Source: Vicia villosa
Lineage: Eukaryota > Streptophyta > Magnoliopsida > Fabales > Fabaceae
Assembly (NCBI RefSeq): GCF_029867415.1
Contig: NW_026706160.1
Span: 1-64,000 of the forward strand
Length of the DNA: 64,000 nt
Direction of reading: 5' to 3'
In this document: positions 42,871-55,110 of the stretch, in pieces
How positions within the stretch are numbered: position 1 is the stretch's first letter
How the letters are laid out: each line of letters begins with the position of its first letter
The notes under the pieces: generated by a model
What the model saw: only the letters and a program-made list of their open reading frames with translations
Told to the model about the DNA's origin: nothing
Database searches by the model: none
Program-made: the position numbers and the translations under genes

Positions 42871-45028
42871 TGTAACACCCCATATTTTTATTAATTGATT
42901 TAATTTGGAATTAAATTATTTATTTGAAATTATTTAGCATTTGATGGGATTTAATTGGAAAAAAGATGGTTTATGGTGTTGGGCCATATGTGGTGTTAGT
43001 AAAGAGGGGGTGCTATGTTAGTAGGCCTTTTACTAAATTAAAATCTATTTTTCATAAAATAAGGAATTGAGGAAAAAAGGAAAATAGATGTGGAAGAGAA
43101 GCAGAAGAGTAAAAGTGCTGATACGTGAAAGAGGAACAGAAGAGGAAGAGGGCTAATCAAGATCCTTGGCTAAGGTAAGGGGGGACTCTTCCGGTTAACA
43201 TCTTTTATCTTATTATAGATAATAGGACTGATTTAGATGCATTATTTGTGTCAATTGGTTATATGCTAGATTGGGGTTTGGGATGATTTTGAAGGGAATT
43301 GTATGATTTGATGAATTGTATGATTATATGATTGTTATGATGATTAAATGATCCTCTTTGTGTGTTATATTTGTGTTATAACATGTATGTGGATGATATG
43401 ATGGTATTTGAGGTTCATGACATAACTTGGTTTGGGTTTTTGGGGATTTTGGGGGTAAATCCCGTAATGCTGTCAATTGCGATGAAAGCTCTGACTTTTG
43501 CCAGTTCGCGCCGCGAAGGTAGGTGCGCGCCGCGAAGGCGTAGTGATTTTCTCGTTCCGCGCCGCGAACCTTTGTTTGCGCCGCGAAGGCGTGTTTCCAT
43601 TGGTTACGCGCTGCGGACGGTGAGTGGCGCCGCGTGCTGTAGCGATAATTGTTTTCTTGTAAAAAGTTAAAGATGTGTAACTTTCAAACCGTAAGTCCGT
43701 TTTAGACGCCGTTTTGGACGTTGTTCCTTAAATTGAATGCTCTACCATATGAAATAAATAAAACAACAATAACCTGATTTTATTTTGAAAAGTACCGTTT
43801 TCTCCAAATGAGGTTTATTCTGGTTTTGCATAGTTGATGAGGTGCAATGATTGTTGTTTGCATAATTGAATATGTGCAATGATGTGTGCTGTGATAATGT
43901 GGTTGCTTCTGCTTGTTATACAAATGGATGTTGTTCATGGTAAATATGATTATCATGTGTTTTGATGAATGATGATGTAAATACTATATTGTTGTTGGGT
44001 TGATTTGTGGTACTTAGTACACGATGGTGAGAGGTGTTATTGTTGTTGCACTGAGTGGCGGATGTTCTATCTGTTATGATGTCGTGGTGGTAATTGGTGT
44101 TTGATATACATATATTGTTGAGGCAAAATATGTATTTTATTATGATTGATTTTTTATGAATAATGCATGATACATGTACATACTGGTTGGTGATAACTAT
44201 GTCGAGTTATGTGAGACGATGTTGTTCATCGGATCGGTGGTGTTGTAAGTATGTGATATGTGTGCATCCATTCATAAAGCATTTGTTGTGGGCTGTATCC
44301 CTTATGGTGGTGGGACAGCGGTAGCTAATTCCCATTGTGTGGAATTAGTGAGAGAAGTAGCCGAATCTTTATGGTGGTGGATCGGTGAGATGGGTTATCC
44401 CATGTTTGGTACCACATGCATGTAGTTGCATTGCATTAGGTGTTTGATATATTATAACATGAATGGAAGTTGTCCAATGTTATAATATTGTGTGTTTGGT
44501 TAATTGTTGTATTTGTTGTTGTGTGTTGATAAGTACTTCCTGATAATCTGAATATAATGAAATTGGATGAATAATGTGACTATGATGTGTTATTGTTTAT
44601 GATTCGATAACATTTGTTAATTGTGAATGAGACTCACCCTTACTGTTGATATTTTCAGATTGAGGATAGCTGCTTTCGACTTGGTGAGGATTAGCTCATA
44701 AGTCAGTGTATTAGTGTAGCGTCAGGTGTCATGCTCTGATATTGTAACAGTGGGGAACGTTAGCTTAGAGTTTATGATGATACTCTATCGTGTTGTTATT
44801 GTAGTAAGTTCTGTGGGATATTGCATAGATGATGTTATACTTATCCGTATGATGAATTTTCCGCTGTGTTAACATGAGATGTTTATGTATTATGATGAAT
44901 TGTTCCTTAGTGAAAGCATGACAATGAATTTATGATAAATTGTTTTTAATTAAATTGTGGCACCCTTGTTTTCATGTTTACTCTGAATTATTTTATAAAT
45001 TTTTCGCGGGGTTTAGAAGGGTGTTACA
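42871..45028 (+). mobile_element. Solo LTR of a gypsy element inserted in gypsy gag
   Basis: The 2158-bp segment begins TGTAACACCC and ends GGGTGTTACA, with ATATG on both sides (42866-42870 and 45029-45033). It has no primer-binding site, polypurine tract or coding region, so it is a solo LTR left by recombination between two LTRs. Its ends resemble those of the surrounding element but the interior differs. A block of GCGCCGCGAAGG words lies at 43505-43640 and CTAAGGTAAGGG near 43170. The orientation (plus) is inferred from the order of these shared landmarks. Confidence 0.9.
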
Positions 45029-45924
45029 ATATGTCCCTCTTCACCACAATTAAAACACACAACTCCCTTGGATGCACAGTCGGATGACACAAGTCCTACC
45101 CTTCCACACTTGAAACATTTCTTTGCGTCACTAAAGCAGACATTACTTTTGTGGCCAGGTTTACCACACTTAAAACATACAATCTTAGCAGGAGCATCTC
45201 CCCCACTAAACCTTGGTCCATAATTCATCTTTTGCTTACCCTTCCCTCCATCATACGGCTTCCCACGATTCTGCGGACCTTTGTTCCTCTTTTCATTAAT
45301 CACCTTATGATGAGCATTATTATCCTCATCATAAATCCTACAGCTGTCCACCAAATCTGGAAACACCCGAATCTTCTGATACCCTACCGCCTTCTTGATA
45401 TCAGAACGTAACCCATTCTGGAACTTAATGCACTTAGAAAATTCTGCTCCCTCACCAACAAAGTGCGGGTAGAATTTCACAAGTTCATTAAACTTTGTCG
45501 CATATTCAGACACAGACATGCTGCCTTGAACCAAAGCCAGAAACTCAGTCTCTTTCTTTCCACGGACATCCTCCGGATAATACTTCCTCAAAAACTCCCT
45601 CTTGAACACCGTCCAGGAAATCTCTTCACCGGTTGCTTCTAATCTTGCCAAAGTCTCCAGCCACCAATCATCAGCCTCCACAGCTAACTGATGAGTGCCA
45701 TACCTGACTTTCTGCTCTTGCGTGCAATCCATCACACGAAAGATTCTCTCCATCTCCTTCATCCAAGTCAAGGCTCCCTCGGGGTCATGCGTTCCCTTAA
45801 ACACAGGAGGATTCTCCCTCTGGAAAGTCGCTAAACTCCGAGACCTTGCATTCTCATCCGTATGCATAGCTTCAGCCATAGCTTGCAATGCAGCAGCAAT
45901 AGCAGCGTCATTACGTCCAGCCAT
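45029..45924 (-). pseudogene. Gypsy gag, cut in its third zinc knuckle
   Basis: The frame starts at 45924 (MAGRNDAAIAAALQAMAEAM) and contains the retrotransposon gag core (FQRENPPVFKGTHDPEGALT, AVEADDWWLE, FKREFLRKYYPEDVRGKKE). The C-terminus has CFKCGKPGHKSNVC, CFKCGRVGLVSSDC and the start of a third knuckle, CFNCGEEGHI. Here the solo LTR intervenes; the missing C appears at the start of the pol segment at 42870. Knuckle 2 has lost its histidine-bearing GH (GRVGLVSSDC). The start lies about 116 bp from the 5' LTR, shortly after the primer-binding site. Confidence 0.93.
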
Positions 45925-46024
45925 CTCTAAACTTCACAATAACACCAAGAGAAGTAAGCCCCAAAAAAAAACACAAGAATTGTTAGACCAAACGACACGA
46001 CACTTGGTCGGACAAGACCGACCC

Positions 46025-46036
46025 GCTCTGATACCA
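46025..46036 (-). other. Primer-binding site of the gypsy element
   Basis: TGGTATCAGAGC on the minus strand, four bases inside the 5' LTR edge at 46041. It matches the 3' end complement of plant initiator tRNA-Met, the common primer of this lineage. Confidence 0.9.
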
Positions 46037-46040
46037 CTAA

Positions 46041-48235
46041 TGTAACACCCCAATTCTACCCAGGCATATAGGTACAAATATCAGAGTATAAAAATTAAAT
46101 TCATAAAAACAATTAGGGCGTTACACTTAAGTAACCACGTAACCAAACATAACATACTCGCAAAAGATGCGTAACACAATTAATCAAAGAGGAAAGATTC
46201 CCATAAACACCTGAATGTATTCACACTTATATAAATGCATCGGTAAACAAAATATCCACAACATTCTTCCAAAATACATCGCATGAGAAGGTGTCCAAAA
46301 TACATTATACGAATGCATCTAAAGGATCAAATATACATCAAAAGGATCCTATAAGCATTATCTACAAAATAAGTGTTCGATCCCCCCCTAGGTGTTACGT
46401 ATCACGAGCGGACGACACCAAAACGGACGACTACAAAGAGAGCACTTACACTTGCGGATCACCTGCACATTACCCACGAGTAGGTAACATTAAGGCAGAA
46501 GGGTGAGAATATAATTCATAATGAAAGCATGATAAATATAGTAATGCCCACAAATATCATTAAGAATCATATAACAAGATAATCCAATAAGTCAACCACG
46601 GTCAATATATAAGTAATGCGGTACATGAATGATAACATAAATTATAAAGACTGACGATGATGAATGAGACTCGACTATGCGTATGCATGTGGTACCAAAT
46701 CCGGAGTAAACTCCTCCTTGTCATTATGACAAATACACCTTGCCGAGCATTATGCTGGGACTTCTTTCCCTCAGGAAAATACACCTTTGTCGAGCAGTAA
46801 GCTACGACTAACCGTCATCGAGCATCTAGCCCCCACTGATGACCTCTTGCCACTCGGGCAAATACACCTTTTTACCGAGCATTAAGCTCCCACTGGTAAT
46901 AATTGCCAATTCAGGCCACCTGTTAATAGCATTCCGCCATTAACGTAATGAAATGTCATGCTGTGCATACAAACAACTCAATTACATAACAACAACAACA
47001 ACAATATAACTCGGTCACATATCTACATCACACCGGTTATATTAATCCACACGGATACATCATCAAAATTGCCACTCAGGCGTTCATATTCACACAGCAC
47101 ACATATACCGTCAAAACATACTTGATTAACAAATATCATTTCACAAAAATACATTTATGAAAAATTAATTCAACCACCAACACACCCCTCCTTATCATAA
47201 AGCATACTCAAGGGTTCTCATAATACTTCAAACGGCGCGTAGAAACGACCTACGGTTCAAAAGATACAACAAAACAAAGTTTGGAAAACAAAATTTCGCA
47301 CAGTCCGCTTGAGCTCCGCTCAGCGGACCCAGACAGGGAATTATCAGACAAAAATACAGAACCTCCGCTCAGCGGACCTTCACAGAGATTTTTCTGCAAA
47401 AGGACCTCCGCTCAGCGGACCCCCTCCGCTCAGCGGACCTGCGTAAACCTAGAAAAATCAGTTCTGCTACAGACCTGCAAAACCCCATCCAATCCTCTCA
47501 AAACCTCAAATAAGCTTCCCTACACATCCTACACAACCCATACATGCCATATATTCACTCTATCAATCAATGATCCATGGCTCACTCACTAAATGTCAAT
47601 AACCTAACAATTTCTTCATGAGCAAGAAAACATGGAGAAATGAAAAACAAACATGATCCATGGGAATATCTATCATCATAGTACACATACACACCACAAA
47701 ATCAAGTTTATAACTTCAAAACTCACAAAACACCCAATTTACCATTGTTGATCAAGCTTAGAAAAGAGCAAGAACAAGAACAAAACACACAAAACTATAA
47801 GAACCATACAATCAAGATAAACTAGATTCATCCCCCTTACCTTGGTTAGATTCTTGGCTCTAGCTTGGTTTGGATTCCTACACTTCTCTTCTTCTCTTTG
47901 TTTTTCTCTTCTTTTTCTCCTCTTCACAAGTTCTCTTTCTTTCTTTCCCAAAAATATCTCAAAATATCTCTTTTTCTCTCTATAACTCTTTCTATATCTC
48001 TACTTATCATTTTCACCCTCTCAACTTTCATAAATTCTAATTTTGGCCCAAATGTTACTAAACATTAATTCTAACCAATTAACACCCAAAACATAATAAT
48101 TACACACATGGAAAGTAATAAGTAAAATATTAACATAATTAATATTTACCGATTGACTCGACTCAAAAACGGTAAAATTAGGGAAATGTAGCAAACATCA
48201 CAATTAATCAGAAAAACACATTTATGGGCGTTACA
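46041..48235 (-). repeat. Gypsy 5' LTR (right copy)
   Basis: 2195 bp, nearly identical to 37186-39376. It is 4 bp longer through one extra C in a C-run and one extra CAA, with about five substitutions, one of which changes the outer end from GGGTGTT to GGGCGTT. The four 13-bp palindromes are present here too, from 47315 onward. Confidence 0.95.
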
Positions 48236-48240
48236 GCCAT

Positions 48241-48325
48241 CTTGACTTAAGCGTTTTTCTCTTCCTGAATCTTTTCTAAACACGTTTAAGTGCTTGCACC
48301 TTAGAACCAGCACTCTGATGCCAAA
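48241..48325 (-). other. SIRE leader and primer-binding site
   Basis: Read on the minus strand, TTTGGCATCAGAGTGCTGG (48307-48325) follows the LTR directly and resembles an initiator-Met primer site (TGGTATCAGAGC) with changes. About 65 bp of leader then lead to the gag ATG, duplicated in the GCCAT target site at 48236-48240. Confidence 0.75.
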
Positions 48326-49473
48326 TGAAGGATAGAAAAACACTTAGAAAGGGGGGGGGGGGGTTTGAATAAGTGTAGCTTTAAAACTTGTAAGATAAAA
48401 ACAATTTGCACAATGATTTTTATCCTGGTTCGTTGTTAACTAAACTACTCCAGTCCACCCCCTTGGAGTGATTTACCTCGCCTGAGGATTTAATCCACTA
48501 ATCACACGCGATTACAATGGTTTTCCACTTAGACAACTTCTAAGTCTTCTAGAGTATACTGATCACAACCTGATCACTCTAGGAACAATCTGCTTAGATA
48601 CCCTCTAAGACTTTCTAGAGTATTCTGATCAACAACCTGATCACTCTAGTTCTTACAAATTAATGTAAACAAATTCTAAGAGTTACAATGCTTCTAATAA
48701 AGCTATTATCACAACTGTGATTTTCTCTTAAGTTTAAGCTTAATCTCACTAATGTATTACAACAGCAATGTAGTGAGGTTGAAGATGAAGTTGAGAGCTT
48801 TTGATTTGAACAGCATTTCAGCGTTTTTGAATCAAGTGTTATGTTCAAAGTTCGTAACCTTGCTTCTCATCAGAACTTCATATTTATAGGCGTTTGAGCA
48901 GATGACCGTTAGGAGCATTTAATGCTTTGCGTATTCCGTACAGCATTGCATTTAATGTTTCACTCTTTTGTCAACTACCTCGAGCCTTGCTTTCGCTGTG
49001 TCTACTGACGGTTCCTTTAATAGCTTTCAACGTTCCTTTTGTCAGTCAGCGTAGCCTGCCAGCTAGTACTTGCTTCTGATCTGATGTTTGTGTTAACAAC
49101 GTTTGAATATCATCAGAGTCAAACAGCTTGGTGCAGAGCATCTTCTTGTCTTCTGACCTTGAAGTGCTTCTGAGCGTGATACCATGAGAACTTCAGTGCT
49201 TCTGCTTCTGATCTCAAGTTCTTCTGATGCTTCCATAGACCATGTTCTGATTCTGCTTGACCATCTTCTGATGTCTTGCCAGACCATGTTCTGATGTTGC
49301 ATGCTGAACCTTCTGAGTCAGTGCTTCTTGCGCTGATTTTGTGCATACTCTTTATATAATTCCTGAAATGGAAATTGCATAGTATTAGAGTACCACATTA
49401 TCTCATACAAAATTCATATACATTGTTATCATCAAAACTAAGAATATTGATCAGAACAAATCTTGTTCTAACA
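48326..49473 (-). repeat. SIRE 5' LTR (right copy)
   Basis: 1148 bp, TG to CA. It is the partner of 28817-29987. The G-run is 13 long (48351-48363). Open frames common to both LTRs, rich in CTTCTGA words, are not taken as genes. Confidence 0.92.
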
Positions 49474-49478
49474 TTATC

Positions 49479-50493
49479 TTTGAAAGTAAAGTTTCTCATG
49501 GTAAACAACAATGACTCATGGATTTGGCATAAAAGAGAAGCCCATATTCATATGAAACATTTAAATAAACTAGCCACACGTGATCTAATCATTGGTTTAC
49601 CAAAGATAAAATTTGTTAAAGATAAATTATGCGATGCATGTCACAAGGGAAAACAAACTCAATCAACTTTCAAGCCAAATAATGTGATATAAACAACAAG
49701 GCCATTTAAATATTTACACATGGACTTGTTCAGTCTATTAAGAAAAAGAAGCTTCAGAGGTAATGTATATGTCTTAGTTATTTTTGATGATTTTTCTAGA
49801 TATTCGTGGACTTTGCTTATTATGCAGAAAAGTGATGCTTTCAAGGAATTTAAAAATAATGCAAGGTAAGTACAAAATTTAAAATCATTAAATATTACAT
49901 CAATTAGAAGTGACCATGGCGGAGAGTTCCAAAATGCATTGTTTCAAGAATTTTGTGAAGAACATGGCATCTCCCATAATTTTTCAGCACTAAGGACTCC
50001 ACAACAAAATGGAGTAGTGGAAAGAAATAATCAATCTCTAGTAGAACTTGTAAGAACAATGCTTAGTGACTCAAGTCTACCAAATTATTTTTGGACGGAT
50101 GCGGTTAGTACGTCCTGTTATGTAAGTAATCGGGTTATCATAAGACCAATATTGAAAAAGACTCCATATGAACTCTTCAAAGGGAGAAATCCAAACATTG
50201 TCCACTTTCATATCTTTGGATGCAAGTGCTTTATTCTCAACAATGACAAAGACAATCTCGGTAAGTTTGACGATAAATCCGACGAAGGTACATTTCCTGG
50301 TTACTCTCTCACTTGTAAAACTTATAGAATCTATAATAAAATAACTGTAATTATTGAAGAATCAATGCATTTTTCTTTCTATGAATCTAACACCTCTAAG
50401 GAGGATATAGTTTTATGTGATGATGATGATATTTTAGAAATGCCTTCGGAAGAAGTTGCCAAAGATAACAGCGTTGATCAAATAGAACACTAA
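49479..50493 (+). pseudogene. Host Ty1/copia element: GAG-pre-integrase and integrase
   Basis: This continues the element left at 28816. 49540-49690 encodes HMKHLNKLATRDLIIGLPKI and DKLCDACHKGK (zinc-binding part). After a stop (TAA at 49690-49692) the core follows: FKYLHMDLFS, YVLVIFDDFSRY, a TAA near 49868, IRSDHGGEFQN, then 49939-50493 with TPQQNGVVERNNQSLVELVR and the C-terminal NDKDNLGKFDDKSDEGTFPG, ending in an acidic stretch. The catalytic Asp, Asp and Glu positions are all still readable. Two or three stops make it non-functional. It is clearly older than the SIRE element inserted in it. Confidence 0.88.
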
Positions 50494-50942
50494 ATAGAAT
50501 TTTCACAACAAAAGTTTAATCAAAGTGATTATCCTCAAGAATGGAGAACATATCGTGATCATCCAATTGACAAAGTAATTGGTGACATAAGCAAAGGAGT
50601 TTCAACCAAGCTAAATCTCAAGGATGCATGTTAGAACCTTCGAAGATTAATGAAGCCTTAGAAGATGACCAATGGATACTTTCTATGCAAGAGGAGTTAA
50701 ATCAATTCGAAAAAAATCAAGTTTGGGAACTTGTTCCTAGGCTAAGTGATAAACACATCATAGGTACCAAATGAGTGTTTCAGAACAAACTTGACGAGAA
50801 TGGTATAATAGTTCGAAACAAATTAAGGTTGGTGGCTCAAGGTTATAATCAAGAAGAAGAATCGAATTTGAAGAAGCATTCACTCCGGTTGTAAGGGTAG
50901 AAGCAATTAGTTTATTACTTGCTTATGCATGCTCACTAAGTG
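50494..50942 (+). pseudogene. Host Ty1/copia element: linker and N-terminal reverse transcriptase
   Basis: In broken frames one can read EPSKINEALEDDQWILSMQE, ELNQFEKNQVWELVPRLSDK, then, after a TGA, VFQNKLDENGIIVRNKLRLV, AQGYN, a frameshift near 50865 and FEEAFTPVVRVEAISLLLAY. The homology stops at about 50942 in the middle of the reverse transcriptase and resumes only at 54830, with a piece of the domain missing. Confidence 0.82.
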
Positions 50943-51899
50943 GAACGCTGTCGGTACTTGTTTGCATGCTAGTTGATTGTTTGCAGGAGTTGGTTTGAAG
51001 CTAAATGGGGGAGAAGCTGTGCTTCCCATATATGTTTCAATTGCAGGATGATAGGTATAAGATGGAATTTAGAAAGTTGTTATGTTCAGCATTGTTGAGG
51101 GACTGTGAGGTTGTTGTTTAAGTAGCCTTGTGTAAGATGTCGACATAGGAGTAATGATTAAGTGACGAATTATTGTAGACCTAGTTGTGGAATATTAGCG
51201 AGTAATCATAGAAGTTGTTGATGTTGTTGGAGTGTTTGGAACCACGAGTCATAGTTGGAAATGCAAAGAGTATGATTCCGAGGATAAGAAGTGTCGGAAA
51301 AGGTGTAAAGGAATTATGGCTGAGGTTATCGTTAGAGGTGTATTAGTATGTAGCTGCAAGACGTCGATGTTATCTTGTTCAGATGATTTTGGAAGTTATT
51401 GAATTTCGATGCTTTTGGTGACTTGAGTGCAAGTTTAAAGGAACACTACTATAGTTTATTGACGAAGGTTTGTACTCTGCTATGGTTGCCGGCTATCTAT
51501 TGACAAATTGAGGAACTGATCACCCTTAATCTCTTGTTGATAGTAGACGGAATTGTATTGGATGGTATAAAATTGTCTTGCTATCTTAATGGTAAGCAAA
51601 GCGATGGATGTTGTATCGATGGGATTGTCAAGAAAATGTTGTGATATCGTATGGTCAAGTATAAGCAAGTGATAGTTGTTATTACTTTGTAAGTTAGTGT
51701 TCCAAGGTATCATTGGGGTAGTGATGATTACGTTGCAAGAGTATAGGAAGAGTAACGTATGGATAGTGGATTCAAACCATGTTGAGTTGTTGTAGTATCG
51801 GAAAAGTAATAGTCGGAGTATTGCCAAGCGCAATCGAGGGTCAGAGAGTTGGAAGAAAATAGATTTTCGAGGAATAAAATATCCTAAGTGGGGGAGAGT
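50943..51899 (+). mobile_element. 3' internal remnant of a second gypsy element
   Basis: About 957 bp without recognisable coding sequence separate the broken copia reverse transcriptase from an LTR. The last bases, CCTAAGTGGGGGAGAGT, form a polypurine tract like that of the gypsy element at 37186 (AAGTGGGGGAGGGT). It is therefore read as the 3' non-coding end of a plus-strand gypsy element whose gag, pol and 5' LTR are gone. The small open frames here have no family resemblance. Confidence 0.6.
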
Positions 51900-54829
51900 T
51901 GTAACGCCCAGAATTTAATTAATCATTTAATTAAATTATATAAGGAATTATTTATTGGAATTAGTCGAAGTCGAGAATTATTGGAATTATAATGAGAGGC
52001 AGTAATGGATTAATATGTTGGTTGAGCGGTTAAGTCGATAATTCAGTAATAGTTGGTTTAATCGGAGAAATAATATTAGAAATAATATTATTATATTGTA
52101 CTGCTATTTGATTAAAAAATTGGATTTAGTAGTGGTGTGAGAAATAATATTGGAGGTGTTAATTAGTTGGCCCAATATGACGTTATGGAATAATAAATAT
52201 TTTATTAGGGTTTAGTTGGAGTTATATAAAGAAGCATAAGGCCAAATTGAAAGGTTTATTTTTGTGGTTGTATGTGAGGAGAAAAGAAAGGAGGAACAAG
52301 GGCATTGGAGGTTAGCCGCCGGAAGAGGAATTTCAAATCGAAAAGCCAAGACGAAATTTGACCGGAAATTATGGAGAGATCGCCAATCCAAGGTAAGGGT
52401 GGGGTTCAATCTCTATAACCGGGTATATGATGAACCGTGCTGGGATTGGCTTATATAAATTTTATGCCATGAATTGTTGATTGATTCGGTTAGATTGTGA
52501 TTCTATGCAAATTATTGGTCCTGATGAATTTTAGTGGTCTGTGAATGTTGATAAATTATTGATGAAATTGCTGCTGTATATTTGATTGTTGTGGTGGATT
52601 TGTTTGATCGAAACTGGGAAATTGCATTGTTGTATTGTTCTGTGTGTAGTTGTGATGCTGTTGAAATTGGATGAACAATTAGGTTCTGTTAGTGTTGTTG
52701 ATAATAATGGATAAGTGAAGTTAACTTTGTCAAGAAATTATTGTTGAAAACATTGTTACACGTTGAAATTGTTGTATCTGTTATATTGCCGAAACACTGG
52801 GTTTACCCTGAGACTGTAATACGATGCAAAAAATGGGCAAAGAAATAAAAAAAATTGGAGAAGGAAACGAAGTTGGGACGGTCGGCATGAAGACCCTGCC
52901 GAACGGCAGGGATGGTGAGGAAGGGGGTGTCGATCGGCACACCCCATGGGATGGTCGTAATACCTTCTTGGTGTGGGCACTTACTTTTGTTTTATCCTAT
53001 TTTGTCTTATCCCATGGATTTTGAGGCTACTGTACATTTACGTAGGCATTAGCTAACTTAATATAATTACATCCTTTAAATTAAATTAAGTTAGTGTATT
53101 TTATACAAGTAGCAGTATCTTTTAGTAACAGTGTGCTAGCAGGTAGTTGATGAAATTAGTAGTAGTATAATACATGTGCAGTGTTAATAAAAGAACAGGG
53201 TAACATATTTTAAATAGCATTATTTTATGAAATAGAGACTAATAATATTGATGAAGAATTTAGCAGAAGAATTTCTGAAGTATCAGTGGATGTAGTACAA
53301 CAGTAGCAGGCAGTAAATTAATCGACGAAGGGATATTAAGTATACATTGGTAGGAAATAAATAGAGGTCGATGAAATTAGTAAATTTATTAGTTTGAAAT
53401 TTAAGTTTGTTTAACCAAAATTAGTTGCAATTTTGTCGAATAATTCATAAACGGTTGTAGTTGTTGTTGGTTGGCTGATGTATTGGAATTGTGTCGAGAA
53501 TGACGAATATAGTCGGTGGTTTAATAATAGAAAAATTAAGTAGTTGAGTGAATTAAGTAATTTAGTAAGTAAAGCTTAATAATGAGATAGTAGTGGTAAA
53601 TAAGATGCGTTAGGTGTAGATTCGTAACTGTTAAGTTGTGTAGTAATTGTCGTTGTTGGTTGCATGTGTTGTTAATAATTGCGAGGTTGCAGTTGACAAA
53701 CTATTATTGTTGTTGAATATGTTATTATTGTTGAGCAGTTGTTATTATAAATTGTTGTTGATACGTTGATGAAGTTGTAGGCCTATGGCCAATGTTGTTT
53801 TGTTGGTGAAGAGTTGTTGTTAAATTATTATTGTAGATAATGCGAAATTGCAGGAAATTTTAGTGATGATGAGTTGCCTCTATTTATTGGTAACAATGGT
53901 GATATATGCTTATGTCTCGCGACGAATGGTGATGTTGTTATGTGATGTTGCATGTATCGAGTCACATGCATTGCATATTTTGCGACGGTTTGGATTGGCA
54001 AACCTGCGATGAAGGCTTATGCCTTGGCCTGTAATGGCAACTGCGATGAAGGCTTATGCCTTGTTGATGCCTCTATTTATTGGCAATTTAGCGATGGGGG
54101 CTTATGCCCTGTTGGTACCAAATGCATGTGCATTGTATGAGTCACATTTTGTGTTGCATAATTGAGTTGTTGTGATGAGGTATTCGTTGTTGTTTTATGT
54201 TGTTGACTTGTTGTGACATGTACTCTCTGGAAGCTGTGAAATATTTGTTAGAACTGTTGTTGGTTTTGTGCTATAACTGTTGTTATCATTGTTGTTGAAT
54301 TTGTTGTTATAACTGTTGTTTGAAAGTTGTGAAGTGGTAATTTTGTATGATTTAAATTCTAATATATTGTCTATCATACGCCTATTTATATTGATTTGAT
54401 ATCTCACCTTTTATTTTGTTTCTCCGTTACCTTTATACTGGTAATGTGCAGGTGATACGCAATGATGAAGATTTAGTAGCTTCATCGAGTCCAAGTTGGT
54501 GTGTCGCTCTGATACGTAACACTCGGGGGAATGAAAGCTAGTTGTTTAGTTGTTTGGTTTTATTGTTGAATAACTATGTCATCAAAGTTGATTAATGGTT
54601 TTAATTTGAAAAGATGCTATGTCATCAAAGTTGATTAATGTAGTTCCGCTGCTTAATGTTAATAAAGTTGATTCACGTGGTTTTAGTTCATCTGAGTATT
54701 TGTGTTATGTATCTATGATAGCATGATATTGTTGTTAAGTTAAATTGTAATACTCCAATTGTTTGTCGAAAAAGAATTTTATAACTTTGATTTTCTTAAT
54801 AATTACTGAGGTAGAATTGGGGTGTTACA
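51900..54829 (+). repeat. Gypsy-type 3' LTR, 2930 bp
   Basis: It begins TGTAACGCCC right after a polypurine tract and ends GGTAGAATTGGGGTGTTACA, which is exactly the inverted start of the gypsy LTR at 37186, so it belongs to a related family in the opposite orientation. A TATATAAAG box lies near 52212 and CCAAGGTAAGGG near 52388. A perfect 18-bp inverted repeat CCCTGCCGAACGGCAGGG sits at 52895-52912. GCGATGAAGGCTTATGCC is repeated three times (one copy altered) at 54008-54110. No target duplication joins its two outer flanks. Confidence 0.85.
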
Positions 54830-55110
54830 CCAAGAGCATGGTATGATAGACTTAGCAACTTTCTATGTAAAAGGGGATTTGTAAATTGTAAAGTTGATAA
54901 AGCTTTGATTATAAAGAAAATCAAAATTCATACTTTATTGGTTCAAGTCTACGTTGACGACATCATATTCGGTTCAACAAACCAAGATCTATGTGAAGAA
55001 TTTCATTGGTGATGCAAGGAGAACTCAAGATGTCTATGATGGGTAAGATGAATTATTTTCTAGGAATACAAATTAATTAATTAAATAATGTTATCTTCAT
55101 TAACCAATCC
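54830..55110 (+). pseudogene. Host Ty1/copia element: C-terminal reverse transcriptase
   Basis: Starting at the LTR edge, the frame reads PRAWYDRLSNFLCKRGFVNC and LLVQVYVDDIIFGSTNQDLC, the copia reverse transcriptase with its catalytic YVDD. The frame shifts near 55005. The part between FEEAFTPVV and this point, including the conserved LYGLKQ region, is lost, replaced by the gypsy remnant. Confidence 0.88.

Larger units (their letters stand above)
37186..48235 (-). mobile_element. Ty3/gypsy chromovirus (Tekay/Del-like) inserted in the SIRE gag start
   Basis: LTRs at 37186-39376 (2191 bp) and 46041-48235 (2195 bp) begin TGTAACACCC and end GGGTGTTACA or GGCGTTACA on the plus strand. GCCAT flanks both ends (37181-37185 and 48236-48240). 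On the minus strand the order is 5' LTR, primer-binding site TGGTATCAGAGC (46025-46036, matching initiator tRNA-Met), gag, protease, reverse transcriptase, RNase H, integrase, a C-terminal chromodomain-like region, polypurine tract AAGTGGGGGAGGGT (39377-39390) and 3' LTR. By eye the LTRs differ at only about seven places, so the insertion is young. A solo LTR interrupts gag. Confidence 0.95.
28817..49473 (-). mobile_element. SIRE/Maximus-like Ty1/copia retrotransposon, itself nested
   Basis: LTRs at 28817-29987 and 48326-49473 read TGTTAGAACAAG...TATCCTTCA on the minus strand, and TTATC flanks both sides (28812-28816 and 49474-49478), a 5-bp duplication. Gene order on the minus strand is gag, zinc knuckle, protease, integrase, then a long extra ORF; reverse transcriptase and RNase H are absent. 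The span of 20.7 kb includes an inserted 11-kb gypsy element; without it the element is about 9.6 kb. It sits in the host copia element in opposite orientation. Relatedness to the SIRE lineage is inferred from LTR start, PBS context, integrase and the extra ORF. Confidence 0.9.
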
